A program made the position numbers and the translations under genes. Shown here one piece after another: positions 14,635 to 23,598 of a stretch of DNA of 64,000 bases; the stretch's first letter is position 1, and each line of letters opens with the position of its first letter. The DNA is taken from NCBI RefSeq assembly GCF_020026455.1, contig NZ_JAHHQJ010000004.1, positions 1-64,000 on the forward strand, read 5' to 3'. This DNA is from Alistipes sp. Lineage in GTDB: Bacteria; Bacteroidota; Bacteroidia; Bacteroidales; Rikenellaceae. The notes under the pieces are model-generated. The model saw only the letters and a program-made list of their open reading frames with translations, was not told where the DNA came from and made no database searches.

Positions 14635-16746
14635 GTGGGAACACTCGAAAACGACATCAAATTCGTGGCGGGCGTCGGCGAGGCCCGGGCCCAACTCCTC
14701 GAACGGGAGTTGGGCATCCGCACGCTGGGCGACATGCTCAGCCACTACCCGTTTCGCTACATCGACCGCACGCGCATCTACCGCATCGCGGAAATCACCG
14801 ATGCCGCGGGTCTGTCCTATGTTCAGTTTCGCGCCCGCGTGACGGGCGTCGCCTATGCCGGTGCGGGGCGCAAACGCCGGTTCACGGCCTTCGTGCAGGA
14901 TCCCACGGGGCAGGCCGAACTGGTATGGTTTCAGGGAATCAAGTGGATCGAGAAGCGAGTCGAGGTCGGGCGCGAATACCTCGTCTTCGGCCGCCCGTCG
15001 TTCTACCGCGGCGAATTGTCGGTCGCCCATCCCGAGCTGGAAACCATGGAGCAGGCCCTCTCGCGCAAGGCCGAAAGCGGCATGCAGGGCATCTATCCCT
15101 CGACCGAGAAACTGGGCAACGTGCTGGGCACGAAGGGCATGTACCAGATCGTCTGCAACACCTGGGCGCTCGCGAAGGACCGCATCGCGGACCCGCTTCC
15201 CGAGGTCGTGCGCACCCGTTACGGCGTGATCGGCCTGCGCGAGGCCATCTACAACATCCACTTCCCGCAATCGCAGGAGGCCCTGCGGCAGGCGCAGTAC
15301 CGCCTGAAGTTCGACGAACTGCTGGGCGTGCAGCTCAACATCCAGCAGCGGCGCACCGAACGCCTCGCGAAAAACAACGGGTTCCTCTTCACCCGGGTCG
15401 GGGGCGTATTCAACACCTTCTATACCGAAAAACTCCCGTTCCCGCTCACCGGGGCGCAGAAACGGGTCATCAAGGAGATTCGCCGGGACACCGTGACGGG
15501 ATTCCAGATGAACCGGCTCCTGCAGGGCGACGTGGGCAGCGGCAAGACCCTCGTGGCGCTGATGTCGATGCTGCTCGCCGTGGACAACGGCTTCCAGGCC
15601 TGCATGATGGCCCCGACAGAGATCCTCGCCCGCCAGCATTTTGCCACAATCACCAGAATGCTCGAAAAAATGGACGTCAAGGTGGCCATCCTGACCGGCG
15701 CCTCGAAGGCCAAAGAGCGCCGGGCGTCGCTCGAAGGCATCGCCTCGGGCGATGTGGACATCCTCATCGGCACGCATGCGCTGATCGAGGACCGCGTGCA
15801 GTTCGCCAACCTGGGCTTCGTGGTCATCGACGAACAGCACCGCTTCGGCGTCGAGCAGCGCGCGCGGCTCTGGACCAAGAACGAACAGCCGCCCCACATC
15901 CTCGTGATGACCGCCACACCGATCCCCCGCACGCTGGCCATGACCCTGTACGGCGACCTCGACGTGTCGGTGATCGACGAGCTGCCCCCGGGACGGCGCC
16001 CTATCAAGACCTTCCACTATACCGACGCCGCACGGCTCAAGCTGTTCGGATTCATGCGCCAGGAGATCGCCAAGGGCCGGCAGGTCTACGTCGTCTATCC
16101 GCTCATCAAGGAGTCGGAGGCGATGGACTACAAGGACCTCACCGACGGCTACGAAGCCATCTCGCGCGACTTCCCGCTGCCGCAGTACGTCACGGCGATC
16201 TGCCACGGCAAGATGAAGCCCGCCGACAAGGAGGAGTCGATGCGCCAGTTCAAGCAGGGCGAAGCCCACATCCTCGTGGCCACGTCGGTCATCGAGGTGG
16301 GCGTCGATGTGCCCAACGCCACGGTCATGGTCATCGAATCGGCCGAACGCTTCGGCCTTTCGCAGCTCCACCAGCTGCGCGGGCGCGTGGGGCGCGGCGG
16401 CGAACAGTCCTACTGCATCCTGATGTCGGGCGAAAAACTCTCGCGCGAGTCGCGGGCGCGGCTCGAAGCGATGTGCGAGACCAACGACGGATTCCGCCTC
16501 GCGGAACTCGACCTCAAGCTGCGGGGCGCCGGGGACATCAACGGCACGCAGCAGAGCGGCATGGCCTTCGATCTGAAAATCGCCAGCCCCACGGCGGACG
16601 TACAGATACTCACCGTCTCGCGCGAGGCGGCCGCAGAAATCCTCGCCGCGGATCCGGCACTGGCACTCCCGCAGAACCGGGGTCTCGAAGCCCTGCGCCG
16701 CCGCCATTCGGGCCGCGAGGAGATTGATTTTTCACGCATTTCGTAA
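14635..16746 (+). CDS. recG: ATP-dependent DNA helicase RecG
   Basis: RecG remodels stalled forks and branched DNA. From GTG 14635 the protein has 703 residues, the normal length. The N-terminal wedge begins TLENDIKFVAGVGEARAQLLERELGI. Then come Walker A GDVGSGKT, the box GTHALIEDRVQF, DEQHRFGVEQR, MTATPIPRT and the RecG-specific QLRGRVGRGGEQSYC. The frame is open far upstream (to 12553), but that stretch is antisense to ispG and not helicase-like. The GTG lies only 4 bases past the -7 box, and the next in-frame ATG would remove conserved wedge residues. A DUF3108 gene follows after 43 bp. Confidence 0.96.
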   Translation: MGTLENDIKFVAGVGEARAQLLERELGIRTLGDMLSHYPFRYIDRTRIYRIAEITDAAGLSYVQFRARVTGVAYAGAGRKRRFTAFVQDPTGQAELVWFQGIKWIEKRVEVGREYLVFGRPSFYRGELSVAHPELETMEQALSRKAESGMQGIYPSTEKLGNVLGTKGMYQIVCNTWALAKDRIADPLPEVVRTRYGVIGLREAIYNIHFPQSQEALRQAQYRLKFDELLGVQLNIQQRRTERLAKNNGFLFTRVGGVFNTFYTEKLPFPLTGAQKRVIKEIRRDTVTGFQMNRLLQGDVGSGKTLVALMSMLLAVDNGFQACMMAPTEILARQHFATITRMLEKMDVKVAILTGASKAKERRASLEGIASGDVDILIGTHALIEDRVQFANLGFVVIDEQHRFGVEQRARLWTKNEQPPHILVMTATPIPRTLAMTLYGDLDVSVIDELPPGRRPIKTFHYTDAARLKLFGFMRQEIAKGRQVYVVYPLIKESEAMDYKDLTDGYEAISRDFPLPQYVTAICHGKMKPADKEESMRQFKQGEAHILVATSVIEVGVDVPNATVMVIESAERFGLSQLHQLRGRVGRGGEQSYCILMSGEKLSRESRARLEAMCETNDGFRLAELDLKLRGAGDINGTQQSGMAFDLKIASPTADVQILTVSREAAAEILAADPALALPQNRGLEALRRRHSGREEIDFSRIS

Positions 16747-16789
16747 TATTCCGTCCCGAAAAAACGTTAACCCTTCAAAAACCTGTCCG

Positions 16790-17587
16790 ATGAAACGGTT
16801 CCTTTTCGCCATATTCCTGCTCGCCGCAGCCTCGCCCCTCGCCGCGCAGCTCTACCACCCGGGCGAACAGCTCCTCTACCGGGTGAGCTACAAGGCCAAG
16901 ATGTTCCCCAATACGGAGGTCGGGGCCGTGGAGGTCAAGACCTCGGAGGAGACCATCGACGGCAAGCCGTGCTACAAGGTCGAAGGCTCGGGACGCACGC
17001 TGCCCACCTACCGCTGGTTCTTCAACCTGGAGGATGTCTACACCGTGTGGATCGACACCGCCTCGCTGCGCCCCCTGCGCTTCGAGAGCGACCTGCGCGA
17101 AGGCGACTACACCTTCCAGAGCCACTATACCTACATTTGGCCCGACTCGACCATCCGCACCCGCTGGCGCAGCCGCCAGAACCCGTTCCGCGAGAAGCAG
17201 ATGCCCCTGACGGCGGAGAGCATGGACCCCATCGCGCTCTTCTTCAACCTGCGGTCGGCCGATGCGGAGGATTTCCGCGTCGGGGAGCCGGCAACGCTGC
17301 AAATGGTCCTGCAAGACACCATCCGCCACCTGCACTACCGCTATCTGGGGCGCGAAAACAAGAAGATCCGCAACATGGGGCGCTTCCGCACACTCAAGTT
17401 CGAGTGCCAGCTGGGGACGACCGAAGGCTTCTCGTTCACCGACGGCACGATCTTCACGATCTGGATTTCGGACGACAAAAACAAAATTCCCCTCTACATC
17501 GAATCGCCGGTCAAGATCGGCAGCATCAACGCCTACATCTCGGGCTACAAGGGACTTAAACACCCGATGTCGAGCCTGATGAAATAA
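16790..17587 (+). CDS. DUF3108 domain secreted protein
   Basis: The 265-residue protein has a signal peptide (MKRFLFAIFLLAAASPLAAQ). A beta-rich body of DUF3108 type follows: YHPGEQLLYRVSYK near the start, paired strands, and IPLYIESPVKIGSINAYI near the end. The family is common in Bacteroidota and Proteobacteria and of unknown function, probably periplasmic. I use the ATG at 16790 because it starts the signal peptide. It lies 43 bp after recG with no obvious promoter or terminator between, so read-through is likely. Confidence 0.85.
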   Translation: MKRFLFAIFLLAAASPLAAQLYHPGEQLLYRVSYKAKMFPNTEVGAVEVKTSEETIDGKPCYKVEGSGRTLPTYRWFFNLEDVYTVWIDTASLRPLRFESDLREGDYTFQSHYTYIWPDSTIRTRWRSRQNPFREKQMPLTAESMDPIALFFNLRSADAEDFRVGEPATLQMVLQDTIRHLHYRYLGRENKKIRNMGRFRTLKFECQLGTTEGFSFTDGTIFTIWISDDKNKIPLYIESPVKIGSINAYISGYKGLKHPMSSLMK

Positions 17588-17658
17588 ACCGCAACCCCGA
17601 TTTACCCCCACGACAAACCCCGACGAAGAGTTCGCGCATCCCGACCCCGGCAAAAAAA

Positions 17659-17690
17659 TTTGCACAAAACCCCGGTTTGCACTATCTTTG
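17659..17690 (+). promoter_or_regulatory. Promoter of the coiled-coil membrane protein gene
   Basis: TTTG (17659-17662), 20 bp, TATCTTTG (17683-17690): a full consensus match, 16 bp before the ATG. Confidence 0.85.
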
Positions 17691-17706
17691 TTGAAAAGCT
17701 ATCCAT

Positions 17707-18642
17707 ATGGAAAACAAACAGGGATACGATCCTTCGGACTTCGAAGACGACGACTACACCACCCCGCAGCCCGATGCGGGCAAATCCATCCGCGGCTACC
17801 GCATCGTCATCATCCTCCTCTCGGTGATTCTGGTGGCACTCTCGGTGCTCTACTTCAGCATCCACCGCCAGCAGATGCTCGACAACGAGTTGCTGCAGGC
17901 CGACCGCGACTCGATCCAGAACGATCTGGGCCGGCTGATGACCGACTACGACGAGTTGCGCATCTCGAACGACTCGATTTCGGCCGGGCTGAGCCTCGAG
18001 CGTGAACGCGCCGACTCGCTGATGACGCGCCTCAAGAAGGAGCGTTCGTGGAACCTCGCGAAGATCAAACAGTATGAAAAGGAGGTCGGCACACTGCGCT
18101 CGATCATGAAGAGCTACGTGAAGCAGATCGACTCGCTCAATACGCTCAACAAGAAACTCATCAAGGAGAACGTCGGCTTCCGCAAGGAGATTTCGTCGGC
18201 CAATCTGCGCGCTGACATGGCCGAAGAGAAGGCCGCCGAACTGGACAACAAAGTCAAGGTGGGTTCGGTACTCCGCGCGCGCGACATCCGCCTCGCGGCA
18301 CTCAACGACCGCAGCAATCCCGTTTCGCGGGTCAAGAATGCCGCACGCCTGCGCGTCGACTTCGTCCTCGCGGCCAACGAGCTGGCCACCCCGGGCAACA
18401 AGGCCATCTACGTGCGCATCACCTCGCCCGACGGCTATGTGCTGACCACCGAGGCGATGCCAACCTTCGAATTCGAAGGCGAACGGCTGAGCTATTCGGC
18501 CATGCGTGAGGTCGACTACCAGAACCAGGATCTCGAAGTGGGCATCTACTACAACTCGACGGGATTCGCGGCCGGCACCTACCATATCCAGCTGTACAGC
18601 GAAGGCCGCCAGATCGGTCAGACGCAGGTGGTGATGAAATAA
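17707..18642 (+). CDS. Single-pass membrane protein with long coiled coil
   Basis: The 311-residue protein has an acidic N-terminal tail (1-27), one membrane helix (about 33-51) and a long coiled coil (about 55-185) with many Asp-Ser pairs. A globular beta-rich domain (about 200-311) contains the motifs VRITSPDGYVLT and AGTYHIQLYSEG. The topology suggests an inner-membrane anchor that projects the coiled coil and domain into the periplasm. I do not recognise a named family. It has its own consensus promoter and terminator. Confidence 0.85.
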   Translation: MENKQGYDPSDFEDDDYTTPQPDAGKSIRGYRIVIILLSVILVALSVLYFSIHRQQMLDNELLQADRDSIQNDLGRLMTDYDELRISNDSISAGLSLERERADSLMTRLKKERSWNLAKIKQYEKEVGTLRSIMKSYVKQIDSLNTLNKKLIKENVGFRKEISSANLRADMAEEKAAELDNKVKVGSVLRARDIRLAALNDRSNPVSRVKNAARLRVDFVLAANELATPGNKAIYVRITSPDGYVLTTEAMPTFEFEGERLSYSAMREVDYQNQDLEVGIYYNSTGFAAGTYHIQLYSEGRQIGQTQVVMK

Positions 18643-18666
18643 CCGGTCGGAGACCCTCCGGTCATA

Positions 18667-18698
18667 AGCCGGGCGACAGTCGTGTCGCCCGGCTTTTT
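18667..18698 (+). terminator. Terminator after the coiled-coil protein gene
   Basis: A perfect 12-bp stem (AGCCGGGCGACA/TGTCGCCCGGCT) with a GTCG loop is followed by five T. Confidence 0.9.
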
Positions 18699-18806
18699 CA
18701 TTCCCTCAAGGCTCCGGGAAACACCGCATCGGCATCTTTTCCCTCTCGGAACCGACGGGGAGGGGGTGGCGCGAGAAGGTCGGCGGAGCAGCAAGCGTTC
18801 GGCAAT

Positions 18807-18835
18807 AAAAAAAGGCGAAGCCCGAAGACTTCGCC
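18807..18835 (-). terminator. Terminator after the ROK kinase gene
   Basis: The stem GGCGAAG/CTTCGCC has an 8-base loop. Seven A on the plus strand give a U-run in the minus-strand transcript, 24 bp past the kinase stop. Confidence 0.85.
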
Positions 18836-18858
18836 CTGCGGTTACAAGCCCGATCCGG

Positions 18859-19863
18859 CTATTTGGCCGTCTCCTGCCAGATCAGCGCCGAGGCACCGAG
18901 AATGGCGGCATTCTTGCCCTGGATACCGCTGGGAAGCAGTTTCACCTTATTCTTGAAGACGAAGAGCATGTTCTCCTCCATGTACCACTGCGTCGGCTCG
19001 AAGATCAGCTTGCCGGCCTTCGAAAGTCCACCGAAGAGGAAAATGGCCTGGGGCGAGGTCACCGTCACCACGTCGGCCAGCGCGCGACCCAGCATTTCGC
19101 CCGTGTAACGGAACGCCTCCAGTGCAATGGGGTCGCCCTGCTCGGCGGCCGCCGAGATCATCGAGGCATCGAAGTCGTCGAAGGCGATGCTGCGCAATTT
19201 GCTGGGGGCGTTCATCTTCGCCATCAGTTCGAACGCTGTACGCTTGATGCCCGTTGCCGATACGTAGGTCTCCAGGCAGCCCCGGCGCCCGCAGCCGCAC
19301 TCGCGGCCGTTGCGCTCGACGATCACATGGCCGAACTCACCCGCGAAGCCGTCGTGGCCGTAGATCATCTCGCCGTTGGCAACGAATCCCGAACCGAGGC
19401 CCGTGCCGAGGGTGATCATGATGAAATCGCTCATGCCCTTGGCGTTGCCGTAAATCATCTCGCCGATCGTCGCCGCATTGGCGTCGTTGGTGATGAGCGT
19501 CTTCACGCCGCCGAAACACTTCGAAATATCCTCCGCCAGCGGAAACACGCGACGCGACGCGTCGGTATTGGTATCGCCCTCGCGGAACTTCCAAAGGTTC
19601 GCCGGGGTTTCGATCGTACCCTTGTGGTAGTTGGCATTGGGAGCGCCGATGCCGATGCCCGTCAGTTCGTACTCGAACGAGAGGCTCTGCGCCAAGGCGC
19701 GCATCGCGTCGCAAAGATCCTCGACATAAGCCGGATAGTCGTCAACATAGGGATATTTCTTGGTCGAGATGACCGATTCGGCATAGAGGTCGCCGTTTTC
19801 ATCCACAAGGCCGAAAGCGGTGTTGATGCCGCCGATGTCCACGCCAATCGCGAGTTTTTTCAT
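18859..19863 (-). CDS. ROK family sugar kinase (glucokinase-like)
   Basis: The 334-residue protein is an ASKHA-fold kinase that likely phosphorylates glucose or a related hexose. GVDIGGINTAFGLVDENGD at the N terminus is the phosphate-binding loop. ITNDANAATIGE, TLGTGLGSGFVANG and the ROK zinc motif CGCGRRGCLETY follow. ATG 19863 is chosen because the 50 codons before it cross the promoter. It is a single gene with promoter and terminator, divergent from the polyprenyl synthase gene. The exact sugar is not determined by the sequence. Confidence 0.92.
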   Translation of the reverse strand: MKKLAIGVDIGGINTAFGLVDENGDLYAESVISTKKYPYVDDYPAYVEDLCDAMRALAQSLSFEYELTGIGIGAPNANYHKGTIETPANLWKFREGDTNTDASRRVFPLAEDISKCFGGVKTLITNDANAATIGEMIYGNAKGMSDFIMITLGTGLGSGFVANGEMIYGHDGFAGEFGHVIVERNGRECGCGRRGCLETYVSATGIKRTAFELMAKMNAPSKLRSIAFDDFDASMISAAAEQGDPIALEAFRYTGEMLGRALADVVTVTSPQAIFLFGGLSKAGKLIFEPTQWYMEENMLFVFKNKVKLLPSGIQGKNAAILGASALIWQETAK

Positions 19864-19898
19864 ATCGTGTTCTCCGTTTAAAGTTAGTTTTATTCTGT

Positions 19899-19929
19899 CA
19901 AAGTTAATCGAAAATTCGGCTACTCCAAA
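19899..19929 (-). promoter_or_regulatory. Promoter of the ROK kinase gene
   Basis: On the minus strand TTTG (19929-19926), 19 bp, TAACTTTG (19906-19899). It overlaps the divergent polyprenyl synthase promoter, so the two could interfere with each other. Confidence 0.8.
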
Positions 19930-19946
19930 GTTTTTTCCTATTTTTG
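19915..19946 (+). promoter_or_regulatory. Promoter of the polyprenyl synthase operon
   Basis: TTCG (19915-19918, one mismatch to TTTG), 20 bp, TATTTTTG (19939-19946), 35 bp before the ATG. Confidence 0.65.
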
Positions 19947-19981
19947 GGACAGTTTCCAACCCAAAAGCATCATTCAAGACT

Positions 19982-20953
19982 ATGCATACCAACGAGCAGA
20001 TGCTCTCCGTCATCGAAAATTACCTCGCTCAGGCCGAATTCCCGGCCGAGCCGGAACTCCTCTACGCCCCGATCGGCTATTCGCTCGCCGGTGGCGGCAA
20101 ACGCCTGCGACCCATGTTGCTGCTGCTCGCCTGCGGCATCTTCTCCGACGACATGAAGCAGGCTCTGCCCGCAGCGGCTGCCGTCGAGGTATTCCACAAC
20201 TTCACGCTGCTGCACGACGACATCATGGACAAAGCCGCCGTGCGCCGGGGCAAGCCCTCGGTCCAGGCCAAATGGGGGCAGAACGTGGCCATCCTCTCGG
20301 GCGATGCCATGATGATCTGCGCCTACCGTCTGCTGGGTGGCATCCCGGCCAACCTGCTGCCGCAGGTGCTCACGGCGTTCAGCACCATGGCCCTCGAAGT
20401 GTGCGAAGGACAGCAGTACGACATGGATTTCGAGCAGAAATCCAAGGTCTCGGTGGTCGAATACATGCACATGATCGAGCTGAAAACCTCGGTGCTGCTG
20501 GCCGGATCGGCCGTGATCGGCGCGATGCTGGGCGGCGCCTCGGACGAGGACTGCCGCCGCCTGAGGCGTTTCGCCGTCGAGCTGGGGCTGGCATTCCAGC
20601 TGCAGGACGACCTGCTGGACAGCTACGGCGACCAGCGGCTGGGCAAAGCCATCGGGGGCGACATCCTCGAAGGCAAGAAAACCTACCTGATGATCACGGC
20701 AATGAGCCATGCCGACGAGGCCACGCGCCAGATGCTGCGCACGGCCTACCGCGACCCGGCGCTCTCCGACGACGAGAAGATCGCCAAGGTGAAATCGATC
20801 TACGACCGGCTGGACGTGCCCCGTCTGACCGAACAGCAGATCCAGTTGCGTTTCGAACGTGCGCTGTCGCACCTCGACACCCTGTCGGTGGATCCTTCGC
20901 GGACGCAGCGCATACGCGACTATGCCATGAGCCTGATGGGCCGGAAAAACTGA
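19982..20953 (+). CDS. Trans-polyprenyl diphosphate synthase
   Basis: The 323-residue enzyme elongates allylic diphosphates with IPP, for example to the side chain of menaquinone. GGGKRLRP binds IPP. DDIMD is the first and DDLLD the second aspartate-rich motif. Two small residues lie before the first motif (HNFTLLHDDIMD), which suits long-chain products, but chain length cannot be read with confidence. The start is ATG 19982, after the promoter; the frame is open further upstream only across the divergent region. The U32 gene starts 3 bp after its stop. Confidence 0.93.
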   Translation: MHTNEQMLSVIENYLAQAEFPAEPELLYAPIGYSLAGGGKRLRPMLLLLACGIFSDDMKQALPAAAAVEVFHNFTLLHDDIMDKAAVRRGKPSVQAKWGQNVAILSGDAMMICAYRLLGGIPANLLPQVLTAFSTMALEVCEGQQYDMDFEQKSKVSVVEYMHMIELKTSVLLAGSAVIGAMLGGASDEDCRRLRRFAVELGLAFQLQDDLLDSYGDQRLGKAIGGDILEGKKTYLMITAMSHADEATRQMLRTAYRDPALSDDEKIAKVKSIYDRLDVPRLTEQQIQLRFERALSHLDTLSVDPSRTQRIRDYAMSLMGRKN

Positions 20954-20956
20954 ACG

Positions 20957-22207
20957 ATGAAACGCTCCGACATTGAAATAATGGCTCCCGTCGGGAGCTA
21001 CGAATCGCTGGCGGCCGCCATCCAGGCCGGGGCCGACGCCGTCTATTTCGGCGTCGGAAAACTCAACATGCGCTCGGCGTCGGCGGCCAACTTCACGCTC
21101 GACGACCTGGGGAGGATTGTCGCCCAGGCCCGCAAGGCCAGGGTGAAGACCTACCTGACGGTCAACACGATCGTCTACGAAGACGAGATTGCCGATGTCC
21201 GGGCCGTGATCGACCGCGCCCGGAAGGAGGGCGTCGACGCCGTGATCGCCTCGGACATGGCGGCGATCCTCTACGCCCGCCGGATCGGGCAGGAGGTGCA
21301 CATCTCGACCCAGTGCAACATCTCGAACTCCGAAGCGGTGCGCTTCTACGCCCAATGGGCCGACACGGTGGTGCTGGCGCGCGAACTGTCGCTGGAACAG
21401 GTGGCGGCAATCCGGCACCAGATCGTCGAGAACGACATCCGCGGCCCGCGGGGCGAACTGGTCGAGATCGAGATGTTCGCCCACGGCGCGCTGTGCATGT
21501 CCATATCGGGCAAATGCTACCTCTCGCTCTACGAGACCAACTGTTCGGCCAACCGCGGCGCCTGCCGCCAGTTGTGCCGCCGCAAATACACCGTCACGGA
21601 CAAGGAGACGGGGGCGCAGCTGGATATCGACGGGCGCTACGTCCTCTCGCCCAAGGATCTGTGCACGATCGACTTCCTCGACAAGATGATCGCCGCAGGG
21701 GTTCGGGTGCTGAAGATCGAGGGGCGCGCCCGCGGTGCGGAGTATGTGAAACGCGTGGTGACGTGTTATGACCAGGCACTCAGGGCAATGGAAGCCGGGA
21801 GCTACACCCCCGCTTTAGCTGCGGAGCTGAAAGAGCAGCTCCGCACGGTCTTCAACCGCGGATTCTGGGAAGGCTACTACGCCGGACGCCCCGTCGTGGA
21901 GCACAGCCCCGCCTACGGATCGTCGGCCACCCGGCGCAAGGTCTATGTGGGAAAGGTGACGAACTTTTACCGGAAACTCTCGGTAGCCGAAGTGTCGGTC
22001 GAAGCGGCTCCGCTGTCGGTCGGGGAGCCGATCTTCTTCCTCGGCGCAACCACGGGCGTTGCCGAGCAGACGCTCGACGAGTTGCACGGACCCGACGGAC
22101 AGCCGACAGAGTCGGTCGCCCAGGGAGAACTCTGCGCCATCCGCACGCCCGGCATCGTCCGCCGCGGCGACCAGCTCTACAAATTCGTCCCCGCCGAAAC
22201 GACCTGA
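20957..22207 (+). CDS. Peptidase U32 family protein (TrhP/YegQ-like)
   Basis: The 416-residue protein has the U32 barrel: MAPVGSYESLAAAIQAGADAVYFGVGKLNMR at the N terminus and the family signature around EIEMFAHGALCMSISGKCYLS. A cysteine set follows (NCSANRGACRQLC). In E. coli the YegQ/TrhP relatives are tRNA hydroxylation factors (ho5U34), and the cysteines are thought to bind an iron-sulfur cluster. Older annotation as a collagenase-like protease is probably wrong for this subgroup. It is the second gene of an operon, 3 bp after the polyprenyl synthase gene. Confidence 0.9.
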   Translation: MKRSDIEIMAPVGSYESLAAAIQAGADAVYFGVGKLNMRSASAANFTLDDLGRIVAQARKARVKTYLTVNTIVYEDEIADVRAVIDRARKEGVDAVIASDMAAILYARRIGQEVHISTQCNISNSEAVRFYAQWADTVVLARELSLEQVAAIRHQIVENDIRGPRGELVEIEMFAHGALCMSISGKCYLSLYETNCSANRGACRQLCRRKYTVTDKETGAQLDIDGRYVLSPKDLCTIDFLDKMIAAGVRVLKIEGRARGAEYVKRVVTCYDQALRAMEAGSYTPALAAELKEQLRTVFNRGFWEGYYAGRPVVEHSPAYGSSATRRKVYVGKVTNFYRKLSVAEVSVEAAPLSVGEPIFFLGATTGVAEQTLDELHGPDGQPTESVAQGELCAIRTPGIVRRGDQLYKFVPAETT

Positions 22208-22219
22208 AACCCCATAGCA

Positions 22220-23458
22220 ATGAAACCCCAACCGGACCAACCCGGCCAACCAACCCAGTCAACCCAACCGGAGCAAACAGTCCAACCTGCCCCACCGGAG
22301 CAAACAGTCCAAACAGCCCGAACAACCCAACCAGCCCAATCGGGCCGACCGGCTGCTTCGCAACGGCTTCTTTCGCTCGACGCCCTACGGGGATTCGACA
22401 TGCTCTTCATCATGGGATTCGCAGGCGTGATAACGGCCCTGTGCAAGCTCTGGCCCGGAGGGTTTTCGGATTGGGCGGCCGCCCAGATGGGGCACGCCGA
22501 CTGGAACGGATTTTTCCACCACGACACCATCTTCCCGCTGTTTCTCTTCATCGCGGGCATCTCGTTTCCCTTCTCGCTCGCAAAACAGCGCGAAAAAGGG
22601 ATGGGCCAGCGGAGCATCTACCTGAAAATCGTACGCCGCGGTCTGACCCTCGTGGTGCTGGGATTCGTTTACAGCGGGTTGTTCAAACTCGACTTCGCCA
22701 CGCTGCGCCTGCCGAGCGTGCTGGGACGGATCGGTCTGGCGTGGATGTTCGCGGCGCTGCTGTCCGTCCGCTTCAACGTGCGCACGCGCGCCGTCATCGC
22801 CGCCGCGATCCTCATCGGCTACGGGCTGCTGCTGCAATTCGTCGCCGCCCCCGATGCCGGAGGGGCCGGACCGCTGACCCTCGAAGGAAATATCGTGGGC
22901 TACATCGACCGCACGGTGATGCCCACACACCTGCTGGGAGGCAGGGGATTCGACCCCGAAGGGCTGTTGAGCACCCTCCCGGCCATCGTGACGGCCATGC
23001 TGGGCATGTTCGCGGGCGAATTCGTCCGCCGCTCCGAAGAGCGGACCTCCGGCAGCCGCAAGACGCTGTGGATGGCCGCCGGGGCGGTCGCGCTGCTGGT
23101 GCTGGCGCTCGGACTCGCCCCGCTGCAGCCGATCAACAAGAAACTCTGGACCCCGGCCTTCGTATTCGCCGCCGGAGCCTACTCGCTGGGCATGTTCGCC
23201 CTGTTTTACTATATTATAGATGTATGCCAATGGCGGCGGTGGACCTATTTCTTCAAGGTCATCGGTGTCAACTCGATCACGATTTACATGGTTCAGCGGA
23301 TCGTCCGCGTGAGCTACACCTCGGAGTTCTTCTTCGGCGGGCTGGCGTCGAAATGTCCGCCCGAAGTGGCCGCCGTGGTCCTCTCGGCCGGGCATGTCGC
23401 CGTCTGCTGGCTGCTGCTGTGGTTCCTCGACCGGAAAAGGATATACCTCAAAATCTGA
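22220..23458 (+). CDS. DUF5009/COG4299 membrane acyltransferase-like protein
   Basis: The 412-residue polytopic protein resembles heparan-alpha-glucosaminide N-acetyltransferase (NagX/YeiB-like) proteins. RLLSLDALRGFDMLFIMGFAG begins the first membrane helix, and the HHDTIFPLFLFIAGISFPFSL loop carries the conserved His and Asp. About ten hydrophobic segments follow. It would acetylate an amino sugar across the membrane; the substrate is unknown. Residues 1-47 are an unusual Pro/Gln/Thr tail encoded by repetitive DNA, with no better start that keeps RLLSLDALRG. It is the third gene of the unit (12-bp gap). Confidence 0.88.
   Translation: MKPQPDQPGQPTQSTQPEQTVQPAPPEQTVQTARTTQPAQSGRPAASQRLLSLDALRGFDMLFIMGFAGVITALCKLWPGGFSDWAAAQMGHADWNGFFHHDTIFPLFLFIAGISFPFSLAKQREKGMGQRSIYLKIVRRGLTLVVLGFVYSGLFKLDFATLRLPSVLGRIGLAWMFAALLSVRFNVRTRAVIAAAILIGYGLLLQFVAAPDAGGAGPLTLEGNIVGYIDRTVMPTHLLGGRGFDPEGLLSTLPAIVTAMLGMFAGEFVRRSEERTSGSRKTLWMAAGAVALLVLALGLAPLQPINKKLWTPAFVFAAGAYSLGMFALFYYIIDVCQWRRWTYFFKVIGVNSITIYMVQRIVRVSYTSEFFFGGLASKCPPEVAAVVLSAGHVAVCWLLLWFLDRKRIYLKI
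22267..22312 (+). repeat. In-frame 27-bp-period repeat in the DUF5009 gene
   Basis: The same 19 bp (ACCGGAGCAAACAGTCCAA) occurs at 22267-22285 and 22294-22312. The 27-bp period equals nine codons, so copy changes would keep the frame. It encodes two PEQTVQ units. Confidence 0.9.
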
Positions 23459-23477
23459 CCCTCGACCGACGGAGGGA

Positions 23478-23504
23478 AAGCGCATCTTTCGGATGCGCTT
23501 TTTT
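23478..23504 (+). terminator. Terminator of the polyprenyl synthase-U32-DUF5009 unit
   Basis: The stem AAGCGCATC/GATGCGCTT has a 5-base loop and is followed by six T, 20 bp past the stop. Confidence 0.9.
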
Positions 23505-23568
23505 CGTGCTGCGGAATGCGGCGACAGCCAAATATCGAAAATAATTTATCGAAATTCAATATATTTTT

Positions 23569-23598
23569 TTTGTTCTACAAAAATTATTCGTATGTTTG
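23569..23598 (+). promoter_or_regulatory. Promoter of the S9 peptidase gene
   Basis: TTTG (23569-23572), 18 bp, TATGTTTG (23591-23598), within an AT-rich stretch. Confidence 0.75.

Noticed and set aside
14290..16707. Minus-strand frame joined to the ispG N terminus
   Set aside because: It is the mirror of the recG coding strand in GC-rich DNA and is Ala/Arg/His-rich without any domain. ispG starts at 14289.
20957..22207. U32 protein as a collagenase virulence factor
   Set aside because: The close relatives of this subgroup act in tRNA modification, and the Cys cluster and operon with isoprenoid genes do not suggest a secreted protease; no signal peptide is present.
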